Below, one piece after another: positions 47,982 through 57,773 of a stretch of 64,000 bases of DNA. The stretch comes from Azospirillum rugosum (lineage in GTDB: Bacteria; Pseudomonadota; Alphaproteobacteria; Azospirillales; Azospirillaceae), in contig NZ_JAGINP010000005.1 of NCBI RefSeq assembly GCF_017876155.1, forward strand, positions 1 through 64,000, read 5' to 3'. The notes under the pieces were generated by a model. It was not told where the DNA came from. It searched no databases and saw only the letters and a list, made by a program, of their open reading frames with translations. Each line of letters opens with the position of its first letter. The stretch's first letter is position 1. The position numbers and the translations under genes were made by a program.

Positions 47982-48839
47982 ATGGCCACCCGCTCCGCCC
48001 TTATCAACGTGATGGTCCGCGCCGCCGAAAAGGCCGCCCGCGGCCTTGTCCGCGACTTCGGCGAAGTCGAGCACCTCCAGGTGTCGCGCAAGGGACCGGC
48101 GGACTTCGTCTCCCAAGCCGACCTGAAGGCGGAAAAGCTGCTGCGCGAGGAGCTGCAGCGGGCCCGCCCCGAGTTCGGCTTCCTGATGGAAGAGACGGGC
48201 GGCAGCAAGGGCAGCGACCCGACCGCGCGCTGGATCGTCGATCCGCTGGACGGCACCACCAACTTCCTGCACGGCCTGCCGCACTGGGCGATCTCCATCG
48301 CCGCGGAGAAGAACGGCGAGATCGTCGCCGGCGTGGTCTACGAGCCCGTGCACGACCAGATGTTCTGGGCGGAGAAGGGCCAGGGCGCCTTCCTGAACCA
48401 CCAGCGCCTGCGCGTGTCGGAACGCCGCAACATGGCCGACGCGCTGCTCGCCACCGGCATCCCCTTCAAGGGCCGCGGCGACCACCAGGGCTTCCTGGTC
48501 GAGGCCGAGGCTCTGATGAAGGAGGTCGCGGGCATCCGCCGCTTCGGCGCCGCCTCGCTCGACCTCGCCTACGTCGCGGCGGGCCGCTATGACGGCTATT
48601 GGGAGCGCGGGCTCGCCCCGTGGGACGCGGCGGCCGGCCAGCTTCTGGTCACCGAGGCCGGCGGCTTCGTCGGGGAGATCGGCGGCGGGCGCAACCCGGT
48701 GTTCGGCGGCTCCATCCTGGCGGCCAACGCCCACCTGCACCTGCCGATCGCCAAGATCCTGCGCGGGGCTGCCGACCGCAAGGTCACCGGTGCCCCCACC
48801 GCCACGGGTACGGCCCCCACGCGTACGACGGGCGTCTGA
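47982..48839 (+). CDS. suhB: inositol-1-monophosphatase family protein SuhB
   Basis: A magnesium-dependent phosphatase of 285 residues. The metal sites are in FLMEETGG, WIVDPLDGTTNFLHG and APWDAAAGQLLVTEAGG. SuhB proteins hydrolyse inositol phosphate and, in E. coli, also act in rRNA antitermination. The ATG at 47982 gives the normal N-terminus MATRSALINVMVRAAEKAA. The C-terminal Thr/Ala tail of about 15 residues is extra. Confidence 0.94.
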   Translation: MATRSALINVMVRAAEKAARGLVRDFGEVEHLQVSRKGPADFVSQADLKAEKLLREELQRARPEFGFLMEETGGSKGSDPTARWIVDPLDGTTNFLHGLPHWAISIAAEKNGEIVAGVVYEPVHDQMFWAEKGQGAFLNHQRLRVSERRNMADALLATGIPFKGRGDHQGFLVEAEALMKEVAGIRRFGAASLDLAYVAAGRYDGYWERGLAPWDAAAGQLLVTEAGGFVGEIGGGRNPVFGGSILAANAHLHLPIAKILRGAADRKVTGAPTATGTAPTRTTGV

Positions 48840-49007
48840 TCCTATAAGCCCCTGTGCCCAAAGGGGTATTGAGGCCGCGCTTTGGTGGGGAAACCCGCCG
48901 CGCGGCCCAAAGGACGTTGTCGCTACGCCAATCGAAGGGCTATGGTACCAACGCTTTTCCGTGTAAGTGGAAACTCTGCGTTGGTCATCATGGGGATTGC
49001 AGGACGC

Positions 49008-49838
49008 ATGAGCCGTTCTCCGAATGCGCCTTTCCGGCGGCCATCAAGGCAGCCATTGTGGCGGGCGGCATGGATGCGCGTCCTTTCAACCGCCGCGCTC
49101 GCGGCGACCGTTGGCGCGACCCTGTCGGCGCCCGCCGATGCCGAGATCAACCCGGCCGCCGCGCAAGCGGCGCAGCCCCCGTCCGAATCGGCGAAGCTGA
49201 CGCTGGAAAACGCGCAGCCCCTGCCCGTTCCGCCGCGGCCGGACGTCGGCGCCCGCAAGGCCCCGCCAGCCCCGGCGCGCTTCAAGGCGCCCACCGTGCT
49301 GACCGCGCCGGAGCTGCCGCAGATCCAGGTCGGAGCGACTCCGGCGCCGCCTCCGCCGCCGGCCGGCGCGCCGCCGGTGCAGAGTGCCGCGAAGTCCCCG
49401 GCGCCGAACGCCGCTCCGGCCCCCACTCCCGGGCAATCCGCCCCGCCGCCGCAGACCCGCACGCAGACTGCCGCTCTGCCCCCGGCCGCCCAGCCGCCCT
49501 CCCAGGCGCCGCGCCCGGCGGCGAAGACCGCGCCGCTGAGCCTCACCTTCGACCCGACGGCCAGCAGCCTGCCCGATTCGGCGGAAGCGCCGCTGTCGGG
49601 CATCGCCGAGCGCATGCGTGGCAACCCCACGCTGCGGCTTCAGCTGCGCGCGTACGCCGAGGGAACGCCGGACACGGTCCGGGAGGCGCGGCAGCTGTCG
49701 CTCGCCCGCGCGCTGGCCGTGCGCGAACGGCTGGGTGCCGCGGGCGTCGCCAGCACGCGGGTGGACATCCGTGCGTTGGGCATCGACGCCGCCGGCGGCA
49801 CGCCCGACCGCGTGGACATCGAGTTTCTGAACGAGTGA
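49008..49838 (+). CDS. OmpA-like periplasmic protein with proline-rich linker
   Basis: About 276 residues. A basic N-terminus and hydrophobic core (VLSTAALAATVGATLSAPADA) form a signal peptide. A long Pro/Ala-rich region (about residues 50-180) follows. The C-terminal 90 residues look like a shortened OmpA domain: LTFDPTASSLPDSA, LRAYAEGTPDTVREARQLSL and VDIRALGIDAAGGTPDRVD. An upstream ATG at 48990 is possible; AGGA precedes 49008. It is the first of three genes with the MotA-like and MotB-like genes and may supply a wall anchor. Confidence 0.75.
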   Translation: MSRSPNAPFRRPSRQPLWRAAWMRVLSTAALAATVGATLSAPADAEINPAAAQAAQPPSESAKLTLENAQPLPVPPRPDVGARKAPPAPARFKAPTVLTAPELPQIQVGATPAPPPPPAGAPPVQSAAKSPAPNAAPAPTPGQSAPPPQTRTQTAALPPAAQPPSQAPRPAAKTAPLSLTFDPTASSLPDSAEAPLSGIAERMRGNPTLRLQLRAYAEGTPDTVREARQLSLARALAVRERLGAAGVASTRVDIRALGIDAAGGTPDRVDIEFLNE

Positions 49839-49874
49839 CGTGCTGACCGCCTCCCCCACTGGACGAGTGTGCCC

Positions 49875-51077
49875 ATGGCCGCCATCGCCCCGTCCCCGTA
49901 TCGAACGCTGGAGGAGCCCTCGCCGATGACGCGCCCGCAGCGCTTCCTGACACGGATGATCCTTTTCCTGGTGGTCGTCGGGAGCGTAGCCGCTTTGCTG
50001 TTCCCGGCGCTGCGCGCGGCCTTCATGAACAATCCGGCGCTGAACGGCCTGATCCTGGGCACGCTGCTGGCCGGCATCCTGTTCATCTTCCGCCAGGTGC
50101 TGATGCTGCGGCCCGAGGTCGCCTGGCTGGAGCATTACCAGACCAGCGGTCAGGTCAATGGTCCCGGCGGCGCCGGGCCGGAGCCCGTGCTGCTGGCGCC
50201 GATGGCGCGCATGCTGGGCGAGCGGCGTGGCCGGCTGACCCTGTCGGCCCTGTCCATGCGGTCCCTGCTCGACGGCATCGCCTCGCGCCTGGACGAATCG
50301 CGGGAGCTGTCGCGCTACCTGATCGGGCTTCTGATCTTCCTGGGCCTGCTCGGCACCTTCTGGGGCCTGCTGCACACGGTGCAGTCGGTCGGCTCGGTCA
50401 TCGGCGGGCTGTCGGTGCAGGGCGGCGATGTCGGCTCCATGTTCACCAACCTCCAGCAGGGGCTGGAAGCGCCACTGACCGGCATGGGCACGGCCTTCAG
50501 CTCCTCCCTGTTCGGCCTCGCCGGGTCGCTGGTCCTGGGCTTCCTGGAGCTTCAGGCCAGCCAGGCGCACAACCGCTTCTTCCAGGACGTGGAGGACTGG
50601 CTGTCCGGCGCCACCCGCCTGTCGAGCGGGGCGGCCGGCGGGCTGGAGACCGGGGACCATTCGGTGCCCGCCTATCTGCAGGCCCTGCTGGAGCAGACCG
50701 CGGAGAACCTGGACTCGCTCCAGCGCACCGTCGCCACGTCGGAGGAAGGCCGGCGCGCCGCCAACGCCAACCTGATGGCGCTGACCGAGCGGCTGAGCAC
50801 GCTGACCGACCAGATGCGCGCGGAGCAGCAGCTGCTCCTCCGCCTCGGCGAGAGCCAGCTGGAGATGAAGAGCCTGCTCGACCGGCTGTCGGACGCGGCG
50901 ATCGGCGGGCTCGACGAATCGTCACGCCAGCACCTGCGCAACATGGACATCTACCTCGCCCGCATGGTCGAGGAGTCCTCCAGCGGCCGGGTCCAGGCCG
51001 TGCAGGAAATCCGCAGCGAGATCAAGCTGCTCGCCCGCACCATCGCCGCGCTGGCGGAGGAGTCGGAACAGCGGTGA
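49875..51077 (+). CDS. MotA/TolQ/ExbB-like proton channel protein with cytoplasmic coiled coil
   Basis: A 400-residue inner-membrane protein. Two hydrophobic segments lie near residues 28-47 and 56-73. Two more lie near 147-170 (LIGLLIFLGLLGTFWGLLH) and 202-226 (MGTAFSSSLFGLAGSLVLGF), which carry the MotA/TolQ-type channel motif. The last 170 residues are helical and charged, predicted to form a cytoplasmic coiled coil. A start at 49926, preceded by GGAGGAG, is an alternative. The layout resembles ZorA and MotA. It pairs with the MotB-like gene 142 bp downstream. Confidence 0.85.
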   Translation: MAAIAPSPYRTLEEPSPMTRPQRFLTRMILFLVVVGSVAALLFPALRAAFMNNPALNGLILGTLLAGILFIFRQVLMLRPEVAWLEHYQTSGQVNGPGGAGPEPVLLAPMARMLGERRGRLTLSALSMRSLLDGIASRLDESRELSRYLIGLLIFLGLLGTFWGLLHTVQSVGSVIGGLSVQGGDVGSMFTNLQQGLEAPLTGMGTAFSSSLFGLAGSLVLGFLELQASQAHNRFFQDVEDWLSGATRLSSGAAGGLETGDHSVPAYLQALLEQTAENLDSLQRTVATSEEGRRAANANLMALTERLSTLTDQMRAEQQLLLRLGESQLEMKSLLDRLSDAAIGGLDESSRQHLRNMDIYLARMVEESSSGRVQAVQEIRSEIKLLARTIAALAEESEQR

Positions 51078-51082
51078 GGTTG

Positions 51083-51195
51083 TTTCCCTCTCCCCTCCGG
51101 GGAGAGGGTTAGGGTGAGGGGGTCCCGCAATGCCTGCGCTTCCGGTCCCCCGACATCCCCCTCACCCCGACCCTCTCCCCAGAGGGGAGAGAGAG
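51083..51195. repeat. dispersed inverted repeat inside the stator operon
   Basis: Arms CCCTCTCCCCTCCGGGGAGA and its complement ending GAGAGAGAG face each other with about 40 bp between. It sits between the MotA-like and MotB-like genes. Same family as the elements at 2749 and 30686. Confidence 0.8.
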
Positions 51196-51219
51196 ATTCA
51201 AGGGAAGGGATAGAAAGCC

Positions 51220-52623
51220 ATGCCCAGCATCAGCCGCCGCAACGGGCATCGCGAGGTCAGCGCCTGGCCCGGGTGGGTGGACGCGCTGTCGTCCCTCGTC
51301 ATGGTGGTCATCTTCCTGCTGATGGTCTTCGTCGTCGCCCAGTTCTACATGGCGACCGCCCTGACTGGCCGGGACGAGCAGCTCTCAAGCCTGAACCGCA
51401 AGGTCGCGGAGCTGAACGACCTGCTGGCGCTGGAGCGCGACGCCAACGCCGACCTGCGGGTGAGCGTCGCCCAGCTGTCCGCCGAACTCCAGGGCTCGGT
51501 CGCCGCGCGCGACGACATGACGACCAAAATGGGTGCCCTGCAAGGCGACCTCGAAAAGGCCAACCGTGCCGCCGAGGAGTTGCAGCGCACCGTCCGCGCC
51601 GACAAGGACACCATCGAGCTGAAGCTGCGCGAGGCCGCCAGCCTCCAGGCCGACCTGAAGGCGCTGCGCGATGCCCGCCAGAAGCTGGAGGGCGAGCTGG
51701 CCGAGGCCGCGGCCGCCCTGCGTCTGTCCGACGAGCAGCGGCAGGCGCTGGGCGAGGCCCGGAAGACGCTGGAAGGCCAGCTGGCCGAGACCTCCACCGG
51801 CCTCCGCCTGTCGGAAGAGCAGCGCCAAGCGTTGCTGGCCCAGCTGGGCAGCGAGCGCGACCGGTCCAAGGCGCTGCAATCGCAGCTCGCCGACGCCGGT
51901 GAGAAGACAATGCTCGCCCAGAAGGACATCGAAAAACGCGACATCCGCATCAACGAGCTGATGGCGTCCCTGGCCAGCGAACAGGGCGAAACCGGCAAGG
52001 CCCGCCAGCAGGTGGACATGCTGAACCAGCAGATCGCGGCGCTGCGCGAACAGCTCGCCAAGATCGGCGCGGTGCTGGAGGTGTCGGAGAAGAAGGCGGA
52101 GGAGCAGAAGGTCCAGATCGCCGAACTGGGATCCCGCCTGAACCAGGCGTTGGCCGCCAAGGTGCAGGACCTCGCCCGCTACCGGTCGGAATTCTTCGGC
52201 CGCGTGCGCGAGACGCTGGGCAACCGGCCCGACGTGCGCATCGTCGGCGACCGCTTCGTCTTCCAGTCGGAGCTGCTGTTCCCGTCCGGCTCCGCGACGC
52301 TGGAGGAGGCCGGCAAGCTGCGTCTGGCCGAGCTGGCCCGCACGCTGATGGAGATCGGCAAGCAGATCCCGCCGGACATCAACTGGGTCCTGCGCATCGA
52401 CGGCCACACGGACAACCGCCCGGTCCGCTTCCAGTTCGCGTCGAACTGGGAGCTGTCGTCGGCGCGCGCCATCTCGGTGGTGAAGTACCTGATCGACCAG
52501 GGCATCCCGCCGGAACGGCTCGCCGCCACCGGCTTCGGCGAGTACCAGCCGCTCGACCCCGGCAGCAGCGACGAAGCCCTGGCGCGCAACCGGCGCATCG
52601 AGGTGAAGCTGGATCAGCGGTGA
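51220..52623 (+). CDS. MotB/OmpA-like peptidoglycan-binding stator protein with long coiled coil
   Basis: A 467-residue protein. A short cytoplasmic tail leads to one membrane helix (WVDALSSLVMVVIFLLMVFV). Its D21 aligns by position with the proton-carrying aspartate of MotB. From about residue 45 to 325 the chain is a continuous coiled coil, rich in heptads such as LKLREAASLQADLKALRDAR. The C-terminal OmpA domain (about 337-460) has FPSGSATLEEAGK, RIDGHTDNRPV, NWELSSARAISVVKYL and RIEVKLDQR. It should anchor a MotA-like channel to peptidoglycan. Confidence 0.88.
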   Translation: MPSISRRNGHREVSAWPGWVDALSSLVMVVIFLLMVFVVAQFYMATALTGRDEQLSSLNRKVAELNDLLALERDANADLRVSVAQLSAELQGSVAARDDMTTKMGALQGDLEKANRAAEELQRTVRADKDTIELKLREAASLQADLKALRDARQKLEGELAEAAAALRLSDEQRQALGEARKTLEGQLAETSTGLRLSEEQRQALLAQLGSERDRSKALQSQLADAGEKTMLAQKDIEKRDIRINELMASLASEQGETGKARQQVDMLNQQIAALREQLAKIGAVLEVSEKKAEEQKVQIAELGSRLNQALAAKVQDLARYRSEFFGRVRETLGNRPDVRIVGDRFVFQSELLFPSGSATLEEAGKLRLAELARTLMEIGKQIPPDINWVLRIDGHTDNRPVRFQFASNWELSSARAISVVKYLIDQGIPPERLAATGFGEYQPLDPGSSDEALARNRRIEVKLDQR

Positions 52624-52626
52624 GGG

Positions 52627-52702
52627 GATTGCCCCCACCCTTCCCACTTCGTGGGCCCCTTCCCTCCCCTGCGTAGCGGGGGAGGGTTAGGGTGGGGGCA
52701 AA
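52627..52702. repeat. dispersed inverted repeat, C/G-rich family
   Basis: TTGCCCCCACCCT near 52628 faces AGGGTGGGGGCAA near 52702. It sits between the convergent stator and gcvPB genes, where it may end both transcripts. The middle contains shorter inverted segments. Confidence 0.78.
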
Positions 52703-52705
52703 ACC

Positions 52706-54274
52706 TTACTCCGCCGCGACCTTCTCCGCGGCCGCTTCCGGCGTCCAGCGCAGGATCGGCTTGCGGGCGGCGGCGGTTTCGTCCAGGCGGCGGCGCGGGG
52801 TCAGGCGCGGGGCGGCCTGGAAATACTCCGCGTCGCCGGACTTGGCACGCTCGGCCAACGCGCGCAGCGCGGTGATGAACTGGTCGAGGCCGGCCTTCGA
52901 TTCGGTCTCGGTCGGCTCGATCAGCAGCGCCCCGTGGACGACCAGCGGGAAGTACATGGTCATCGGGTGGAAGCCCTCGTCGATCAGCGCCTTGGCGATG
53001 TCGAGCGTGGTTACCCCCGTGCCCTTCAGGAAGCGGTCGTCGAACAGGCACTCGTGCATGCACGGGCCGTCGAAGGACGGGGTCATGACGTCCTTCAGGC
53101 TGGCCAGCACGTAGTTGGCGTTCAGCACCGCATCGTTGGCGACCTGCCGCAGCCCGTCGGCGCCGTGGCTCATCATGTAGGACAGGGCGCGGACGAACAT
53201 GCCCATCTGGCCGTGGAATGCCTTCATGCGGCCGAAGGCCGGCCCGTCGCCGGCCTGCTCCACCAGACGGAACGAACCGTCCTTGTCCTGCACGACGTAG
53301 GGCACCGGCACGAAGGGCGCCAGCGACTCCGCAAAGACCACCGGGCCGGAGCCCGGGCCGCCGCCGCCGTGCGGCGTGGAGAAGGTCTTGTGCAGGTTGA
53401 TGTGCATGACGTCGATGCCGAGGTCCGCCGGGCGCACCCGACCGACGATGGCGTTGAAGTTGGCGCCGTCGCAGTAGAAGTAGGCGCCGGCCGCGTGCAC
53501 GGCCTCGGCGATGGTGATGATGTCCCGCTCGAACAGGCCGCAGGTGTTCGGGTTGGTCAGCATCAGGCCGGCCACGTCGGGGCCGAGCTTCGCCTTCAGC
53601 GCCTCCAGGTCGACGCGCCCGTCCTCGGTGGCCGGGATGGCTTCGACCGCATATCCGCAGGCGGCGGCGGTCGCCGGGTTGGTGCCGTGGGCGCTCTCCG
53701 GCACCAGGATCTTGGTGCGGCCGGTGTCGCCTTTTGCCTCGTGAGCGGCACGGATCGCCATGATGCCGCACATCTCGCCATGCGCGCCGGCGGCCGGGGC
53801 CAGTGTCACCGCCGCCATGCCGGTCAGCGTGGTCAGCCAGCGGCCGAGTTCGGCCATCAGCTCCAGCGCCCCCTGCACCGTGCTCTCGGGCTGGAGCGGG
53901 TGCACGTCGGAGAAGCCGGGCAGCCGCGCCATCTTCTCGTTCAGGCGCGGGTTGTGCTTCATCGTGCAGGAGCCCAGCGGGTAGAGCCCGCTGTCGATGG
54001 CGTAGTTCTTCTGCGACAGGCGCGTGTAGTGGCGGACCACCTGCGGCTCGGCGAGGCCCGGCAGGCCGACCTTGGCGCGCGGCTTCACCGCACCCAGGCG
54101 CGAGGCCACGGCCGGCACCTCCGGCAGGTCAACGCCGCAGCGGCCGGACGCGTCCTGTTCGAAGATCAGCGGCTCTTCGATCTGCAGGCCGCGGTTGCCG
54201 GTCACGGTGTCCGGAACGGCGCTGTTGGTCGTGCTCCGGATGTCGGTCGGGCGACCCTGGTTGTTCATGCTCAT
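52706..54274 (-). CDS. gcvPB: glycine decarboxylase subunit 2 (P-protein beta)
   Basis: C-terminal half of the split P-protein, 522 residues. It binds pyridoxal phosphate through the lysine in [16 protein letters not shown]. Other conserved parts are [20 protein letters not shown] and [12 protein letters not shown]. It forms a heterodimer with GcvPA in glycine cleavage. Its ATG overlaps the gcvPA stop in ATGA. It is the last gene of the operon. Confidence 0.96.
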   Translation of the reverse strand: MSMNNQGRPTDIRSTTNSAVPDTVTGNRGLQIEEPLIFEQDASGRCGVDLPEVPAVASRLGAVKPRAKVGLPGLAEPQVVRHYTRLSQKNYAIDSGLYPLGSCTMKHNPRLNEKMARLPGFSDVHPLQPESTVQGALELMAELGRWLTTLTGMAAVTLAPAAGAHGEMCGIMAIRAAHEAKGDTGRTKILVPESAHGTNPATAAACGYAVEAIPATEDGRVDLEALKAKLGPDVAGLMLTNPNTCGLFERDIITIAEAVHAAGAYFYCDGANFNAIVGRVRPADLGIDVMHINLHKTFSTPHGGGGPGSGPVVFAESLAPFVPVPYVVQDKDGSFRLVEQAGDGPAFGRMKAFHGQMGMFVRALSYMMSHGADGLRQVANDAVLNANYVLASLKDVMTPSFDGPCMHECLFDDRFLKGTGVTTLDIAKALIDEGFHPMTMYFPLVVHGALLIEPTETESKAGLDQFITALRALAERAKSGDAEYFQAAPRLTPRRRLDETAAARKPILRWTPEAAAEKVAAE

Positions 54275-55614
54275 GACAGAACCTCGGCGAGCGCCTTGGC
54301 GAAGGCGTCCATGTCGGACTCGGTGTTGGTCTCGGTGGCGGCGACGATCAGCAGCTCCTCAAGCTCGCCCGCAAACAGGCGGGAGGCCGGGACGCCGGCC
54401 AGGATGCGGCGCTCGGCCAGCTGCTCCACGACCGCGGCGGCGGGCTTCGGCAGCTTCACCGTGAACTCGTTGAAGAAGCTGTCGTTGACGATCTCCACAC
54501 CCTTCACCGCGGCCAGCTTGTCGGCCAGCTGAACGGCCTTGGCGTGGTTCAGGCGGGCGAGTTGGGTGAAGCCCTCCTCCCCCAGCAGGCTGAGGTGGAT
54601 GGAGAAGGCCAGCGCGCACAGGCCGGAGTTGGTGCAAATGTTCGACGTCGCCTTCTCGCGGCGGATGTGCTGCTCGCGCGTGGACAGAGTCAGCACGAAG
54701 CCGCGGCGCCCGTCGGCGTCCACCGTCTGGCCGCACAGGCGGCCGGGCATCTGGCGGACCAGCTTCTCCTTCACGGCGAACAGGCCGACGTAGGGGCCGC
54801 CGAAGTTCAGCGCGTTGCCCAGCGACTGGCCTTCGGCCGCGACGATGTCGGCGCCCATCTCACCCGGCGGGGTCAGCAGGCCGAGCGACATCGCCTCCGT
54901 CACCACGACGATCAGCAGCACCCCCTTGGCCTGGCAGGCCTTGCCGAGGTCGGTGTAGTCGCGGACATGGCCGAAGACGTCCGGGTTCTGCACGACGACG
55001 CAGGAGGTGTCGCCGTCGATCTGCGACAGCAGATCCTCGCCGCCCGTCGGCGCCGCGGGCATCACGACCGTCTCGAAGCCGATGAAGCGGGCGTCGGTGG
55101 TGGTTGTGTCGCGGTAGTGCGGGTGCAGGCCGCCCGACAGGATGGCCTTCTTCCGGCGGGTGACGCGGTTGGCCATCATGACGGCCTCCGCGCAGGCCGT
55201 GGCGCCGTCGTACATGGAGGCGTTGGCGACATCCATGCCGGTCAGCAGCGACACCTGGGTCTGGAACTCGAACAGGACCTGCAGCGTGCCCTGGCTCACC
55301 TCCGGCTGGTAGGGGGTGTAGGCGGTCAGGAACTCGCCGCGCTGGACCAGATGGTCCACCGTCGCCGGGATGTGGTGGCGATAGGACCCGGCGCCGAGGA
55401 AGCTCGGCACGCTGCCGGCCGGCAGGTTCTTGCCCGCCATGGCCGACAGGGTGCGCTCGACCTCAAGCTCGCCCATGTGGTTGGGCAGCCCCTCGATCGG
55501 GCCGGAAAGGCGGGCGGCCTTCGGCACGTCGCGGAACAGGTCGTCCACGGTCGAGGCGCGGATCGCCGCCAGCATGGACCGCCGGTCGGCCTCGGTCAGG
55601 GGCAGGTAACGCAT
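54271..55614 (-). CDS. gcvPA: glycine decarboxylase subunit 1 (P-protein alpha)
   Basis: N-terminal half of the split P-protein, 447 residues. It starts [18 protein letters not shown] and shows [38 protein letters not shown] and [14 protein letters not shown]. It begins one base after the gcvH stop. The split form is common outside enterobacteria and eukaryotes. Confidence 0.96.
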   Translation of the reverse strand: MRYLPLTEADRRSMLAAIRASTVDDLFRDVPKAARLSGPIEGLPNHMGELEVERTLSAMAGKNLPAGSVPSFLGAGSYRHHIPATVDHLVQRGEFLTAYTPYQPEVSQGTLQVLFEFQTQVSLLTGMDVANASMYDGATACAEAVMMANRVTRRKKAILSGGLHPHYRDTTTTDARFIGFETVVMPAAPTGGEDLLSQIDGDTSCVVVQNPDVFGHVRDYTDLGKACQAKGVLLIVVVTEAMSLGLLTPPGEMGADIVAAEGQSLGNALNFGGPYVGLFAVKEKLVRQMPGRLCGQTVDADGRRGFVLTLSTREQHIRREKATSNICTNSGLCALAFSIHLSLLGEEGFTQLARLNHAKAVQLADKLAAVKGVEIVNDSFFNEFTVKLPKPAAAVVEQLAERRILAGVPASRLFAGELEELLIVAATETNTESDMDAFAKALAEVLS

Positions 55615-55615
55615 C

Positions 55616-55990
55616 TCAGGCTTGTCCTTCCACGAAGGCCTTGTAGGCGGCCTCGTCCATCAGGGCGTCCAGCTCGGCCGGGTTGCTGAGGCGCAGCTTG
55701 AAGAACCAGCCGGTGGTTTCGGCCCCGGTGTTCACCAGGGACGGGTCGTTTTCCAGATCGGCGTTGGCTTCGATCACCTCGCCGGAAACCGGGGCGTAGA
55801 CGTCGCTGGCGGCCTTCACCGATTCGACCACGGCGGCTTCCTTGCCCTGCTGGAGCTGGCGGCCGACGTCCGGCAGCTCGACGAACACGACGTCGCCGAG
55901 CTGGTGCTGGGCGTGGTCGCTGACGCCGACCGTCGCGACGTCACCCTCCACGCGGACCCACTCGTGATCCTTGGTGTACTTGATGGTCAT
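55616..55990 (-). CDS. gcvH: glycine cleavage system H protein
   Basis: The lipoyl carrier of the complex, 124 residues. The lipoylated lysine is K59 in VESVKAASD. The ATG at 55990 gives the family N-terminus [13 protein letters not shown] dispersed repeat separates it from gcvT, and gcvPA follows directly. Confidence 0.97.
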   Translation of the reverse strand: MTIKYTKDHEWVRVEGDVATVGVSDHAQHQLGDVVFVELPDVGRQLQQGKEAAVVESVKAASDVYAPVSGEVIEANADLENDPSLVNTGAETTGWFFKLRLSNPAELDALMDEAAYKAFVEGQA

Positions 55991-56021
55991 GGCCTGATTT
56001 CCCTGTTCGGACGTTCGGTTT

Positions 56022-56107
56022 GCGTAGGTTGGGTGGAGCGGAAGCGGAACCCAACAAGGTCGCGATGCGGAGTGAGTTGGGTTTCGCGGACGCTCCACCC
56101 AACCTAC
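56022..56107. repeat. dispersed inverted repeat inside the gcv operon
   Basis: Arms GCGTAGGTTGGGTGGAGCGG and CGCTCCACCCAACCTACG face each other in the gap between gcvT and gcvH. It should form a long hairpin in the operon transcript. Same family as 45974 and 62560. Confidence 0.85.
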
Positions 56108-56113
56108 GGGGGT

Positions 56114-57226
56114 TCAGCCCCGGTAATAACGCTGCGGGACGAAGGGCATGGCGGCGACCTTGGCGGCCAGCGGCTTGCCGCGGACCATCAGCTGCACCGG
56201 GGTGTCGAGCGCGGCGTGGGCGCGGTCCACATAGCCCATGGCGACCGGCGCGTTGAAGGTCGGGCCGAAACCGCCGCTCGTCACCTCGCCGATCTTGTTG
56301 CCGTTCATGTCGCAGACTTCGGTGTGCTCGCGGGCCGGCTGGCGCCCTTCGGTGCGGAAGCCCACGCGGCGGCGCGGGGCGCCGTTCGCGAGCTGGTCCT
56401 TGATGATGTCGTAGCCCGGGAAGCCCCCCTCCTCGCGGCGGCGCTTGGACAGCGCCCATTCCAGCGCGGCCTCGACCGGCGTGGTGGTCGTGTCGATGTC
56501 GTGGCCGTAGAGGCAGAGCCCGGCCTCCAGCCGCAGCGAGTCGCGGGCGCCGAGGCCGATGGCCTCCACCTCGTCCTCGGCCAGCAGGGCGCGGGCGATG
56601 GTCTCCGCGTCGGACTTGTCGCAGGAGATCTCGTAGCCGTCCTCGCCGGTGTAGCCGGAGCGGGTGATGACCACCGGGATGCCGTTGAAGGTGGCCGGCA
56701 GGTAGCTCATGAACTTCATGGTCGCGGCTTCGGGGACGAAGCGCTCCAGCACGCCCGCCGCGGCCGGGCCCTGGAGGGCCATCAGCGCGAGGTCGTCCAG
56801 CAGCTCCACCTCGGCCTTGCCCTTCAGGCGGTCGCGCAGGTGGGCGACGTCCTGCTCCTTGCAGGCGGCGTTGACGACCAGGAACAGGTGGTCGCCGGCG
56901 TTGGTCACCATCAGGTCGTCGAGGATGCCGCCCTGCTCGTTCAGGAACAGCGTGTAGCGCATGCGGCCGCGCGCCAGCCCCTTGATGTCGCCGGGGACCA
57001 GAGCCTCCAGCGCCGCCGCCGGGTCGTCGCCGGTCAGGCGAACCTGCCCCATGTGCGACACGTCGAACAGGCCGGCCTTGTCGCGGGTGTGCTGATGCTC
57101 CTTCAGGATGCCCAGCGGGTACTGCACCGGCATGTCGTAGCCGGCGAAGGGCACCATGCGGCCCTTCAGCTCCAGATGGAGCGCGTGCAGCGGGGTGGTC
57201 TTGAGGTTCTCGGCTGCCTCGGTCAC
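56114..57226 (-). CDS. gcvT: aminomethyltransferase GcvT
   Basis: The T-protein transfers the methylene group to tetrahydrofolate and releases ammonia. The 370-residue protein starts at a GTG (57226) with GGAGGA 6 nt upstream. Conserved parts include KGRMVPFAGYDMPVQY, FDVSHMGQVRL, SGYTGEDGYEISC and GLGARDSLRLEAGLCLYG. It is the first gene behind the tandem glycine riboswitch. Confidence 0.96.
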   Translation of the reverse strand: MTEAAENLKTTPLHALHLELKGRMVPFAGYDMPVQYPLGILKEHQHTRDKAGLFDVSHMGQVRLTGDDPAAALEALVPGDIKGLARGRMRYTLFLNEQGGILDDLMVTNAGDHLFLVVNAACKEQDVAHLRDRLKGKAEVELLDDLALMALQGPAAAGVLERFVPEAATMKFMSYLPATFNGIPVVITRSGYTGEDGYEISCDKSDAETIARALLAEDEVEAIGLGARDSLRLEAGLCLYGHDIDTTTTPVEAALEWALSKRRREEGGFPGYDIIKDQLANGAPRRRVGFRTEGRQPAREHTEVCDMNGNKIGEVTSGGFGPTFNAPVAMGYVDRAHAALDTPVQLMVRGKPLAAKVAAMPFVPQRYYRG

Positions 57227-57278
57227 GCGGGTCCTCCGACAAAGGGTCACGTCCCCGCGCCGGGATCGGCGCGAGTCC

Positions 57279-57520
57279 TGCCCCCTCTGTCCTGGACCTG
57301 AGAGATTCACCGGCGGGCATGGGCGTCCGTCCGGTTTACTCCTTCGGTGAGACCGGGCCGGTGTCCGTCAGGACGATTCGGCCAAGGCTGCTTTCCAGAG
57401 TTGCCTTATCCCCCTTGCGGTCCTTTTGCCTGAGAGTTTCCGGGGCGGTTGCTCCTTCGGCGCCGCGGATCGCCGTCCAGTTTCCCGGGGGGCGGTCCGC
57501 GATCTCTCCCGCGAGGGATC
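57279..57520 (-). promoter_or_regulatory. tandem glycine riboswitch
   Basis: Two aptamers lie in the leader of the gcv operon. The first (57411-57520) opens with GGGAGAG and carries GCGCCGAAGGAGCAA and then CTCTCAGGCAAAAGGACCGC. The second (57279-57405) carries CACCGAAGGAGTAAACC and then CTCTCAGGTCCAGGACAGAG. These match the conserved core of the gcvT motif. A 7-bp hairpin (57256-57262 with 57267-57273) between aptamer 2 and the GTG start is a candidate expression platform; it has no T run. Confidence 0.93.
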
Positions 57521-57773
57521 GTCGGCGTGTGCGGCCTACCCTACCGGTAAGCCGGGGAAAGTCAATCGGGCTCGCGGCCCAACTTGCGACGACTCGGAAG
57601 TTGGGAAACGGGCGTTCGCTGGCTCACGCGTCAACTAGGATTTTTATCCCGCAAACCGGATTTATGTCTCGTAAGCCGAAATAGAGGCTGATATTCCTAT
57701 TTTCGCCGCCGCAAGGATTGATAGCGGAACCGGCAGCGATCCATTCCCAATCCCTTCACAACGGAGCCCGCCC

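Noticed and set aside
49875..52623. Complete Zorya anti-phage system
   Set aside because: Only ZorA/ZorB-like partners are seen. No helicase (ZorD), ZorC or ZorE gene lies within 5 kb on either side. The neighbours are housekeeping genes.
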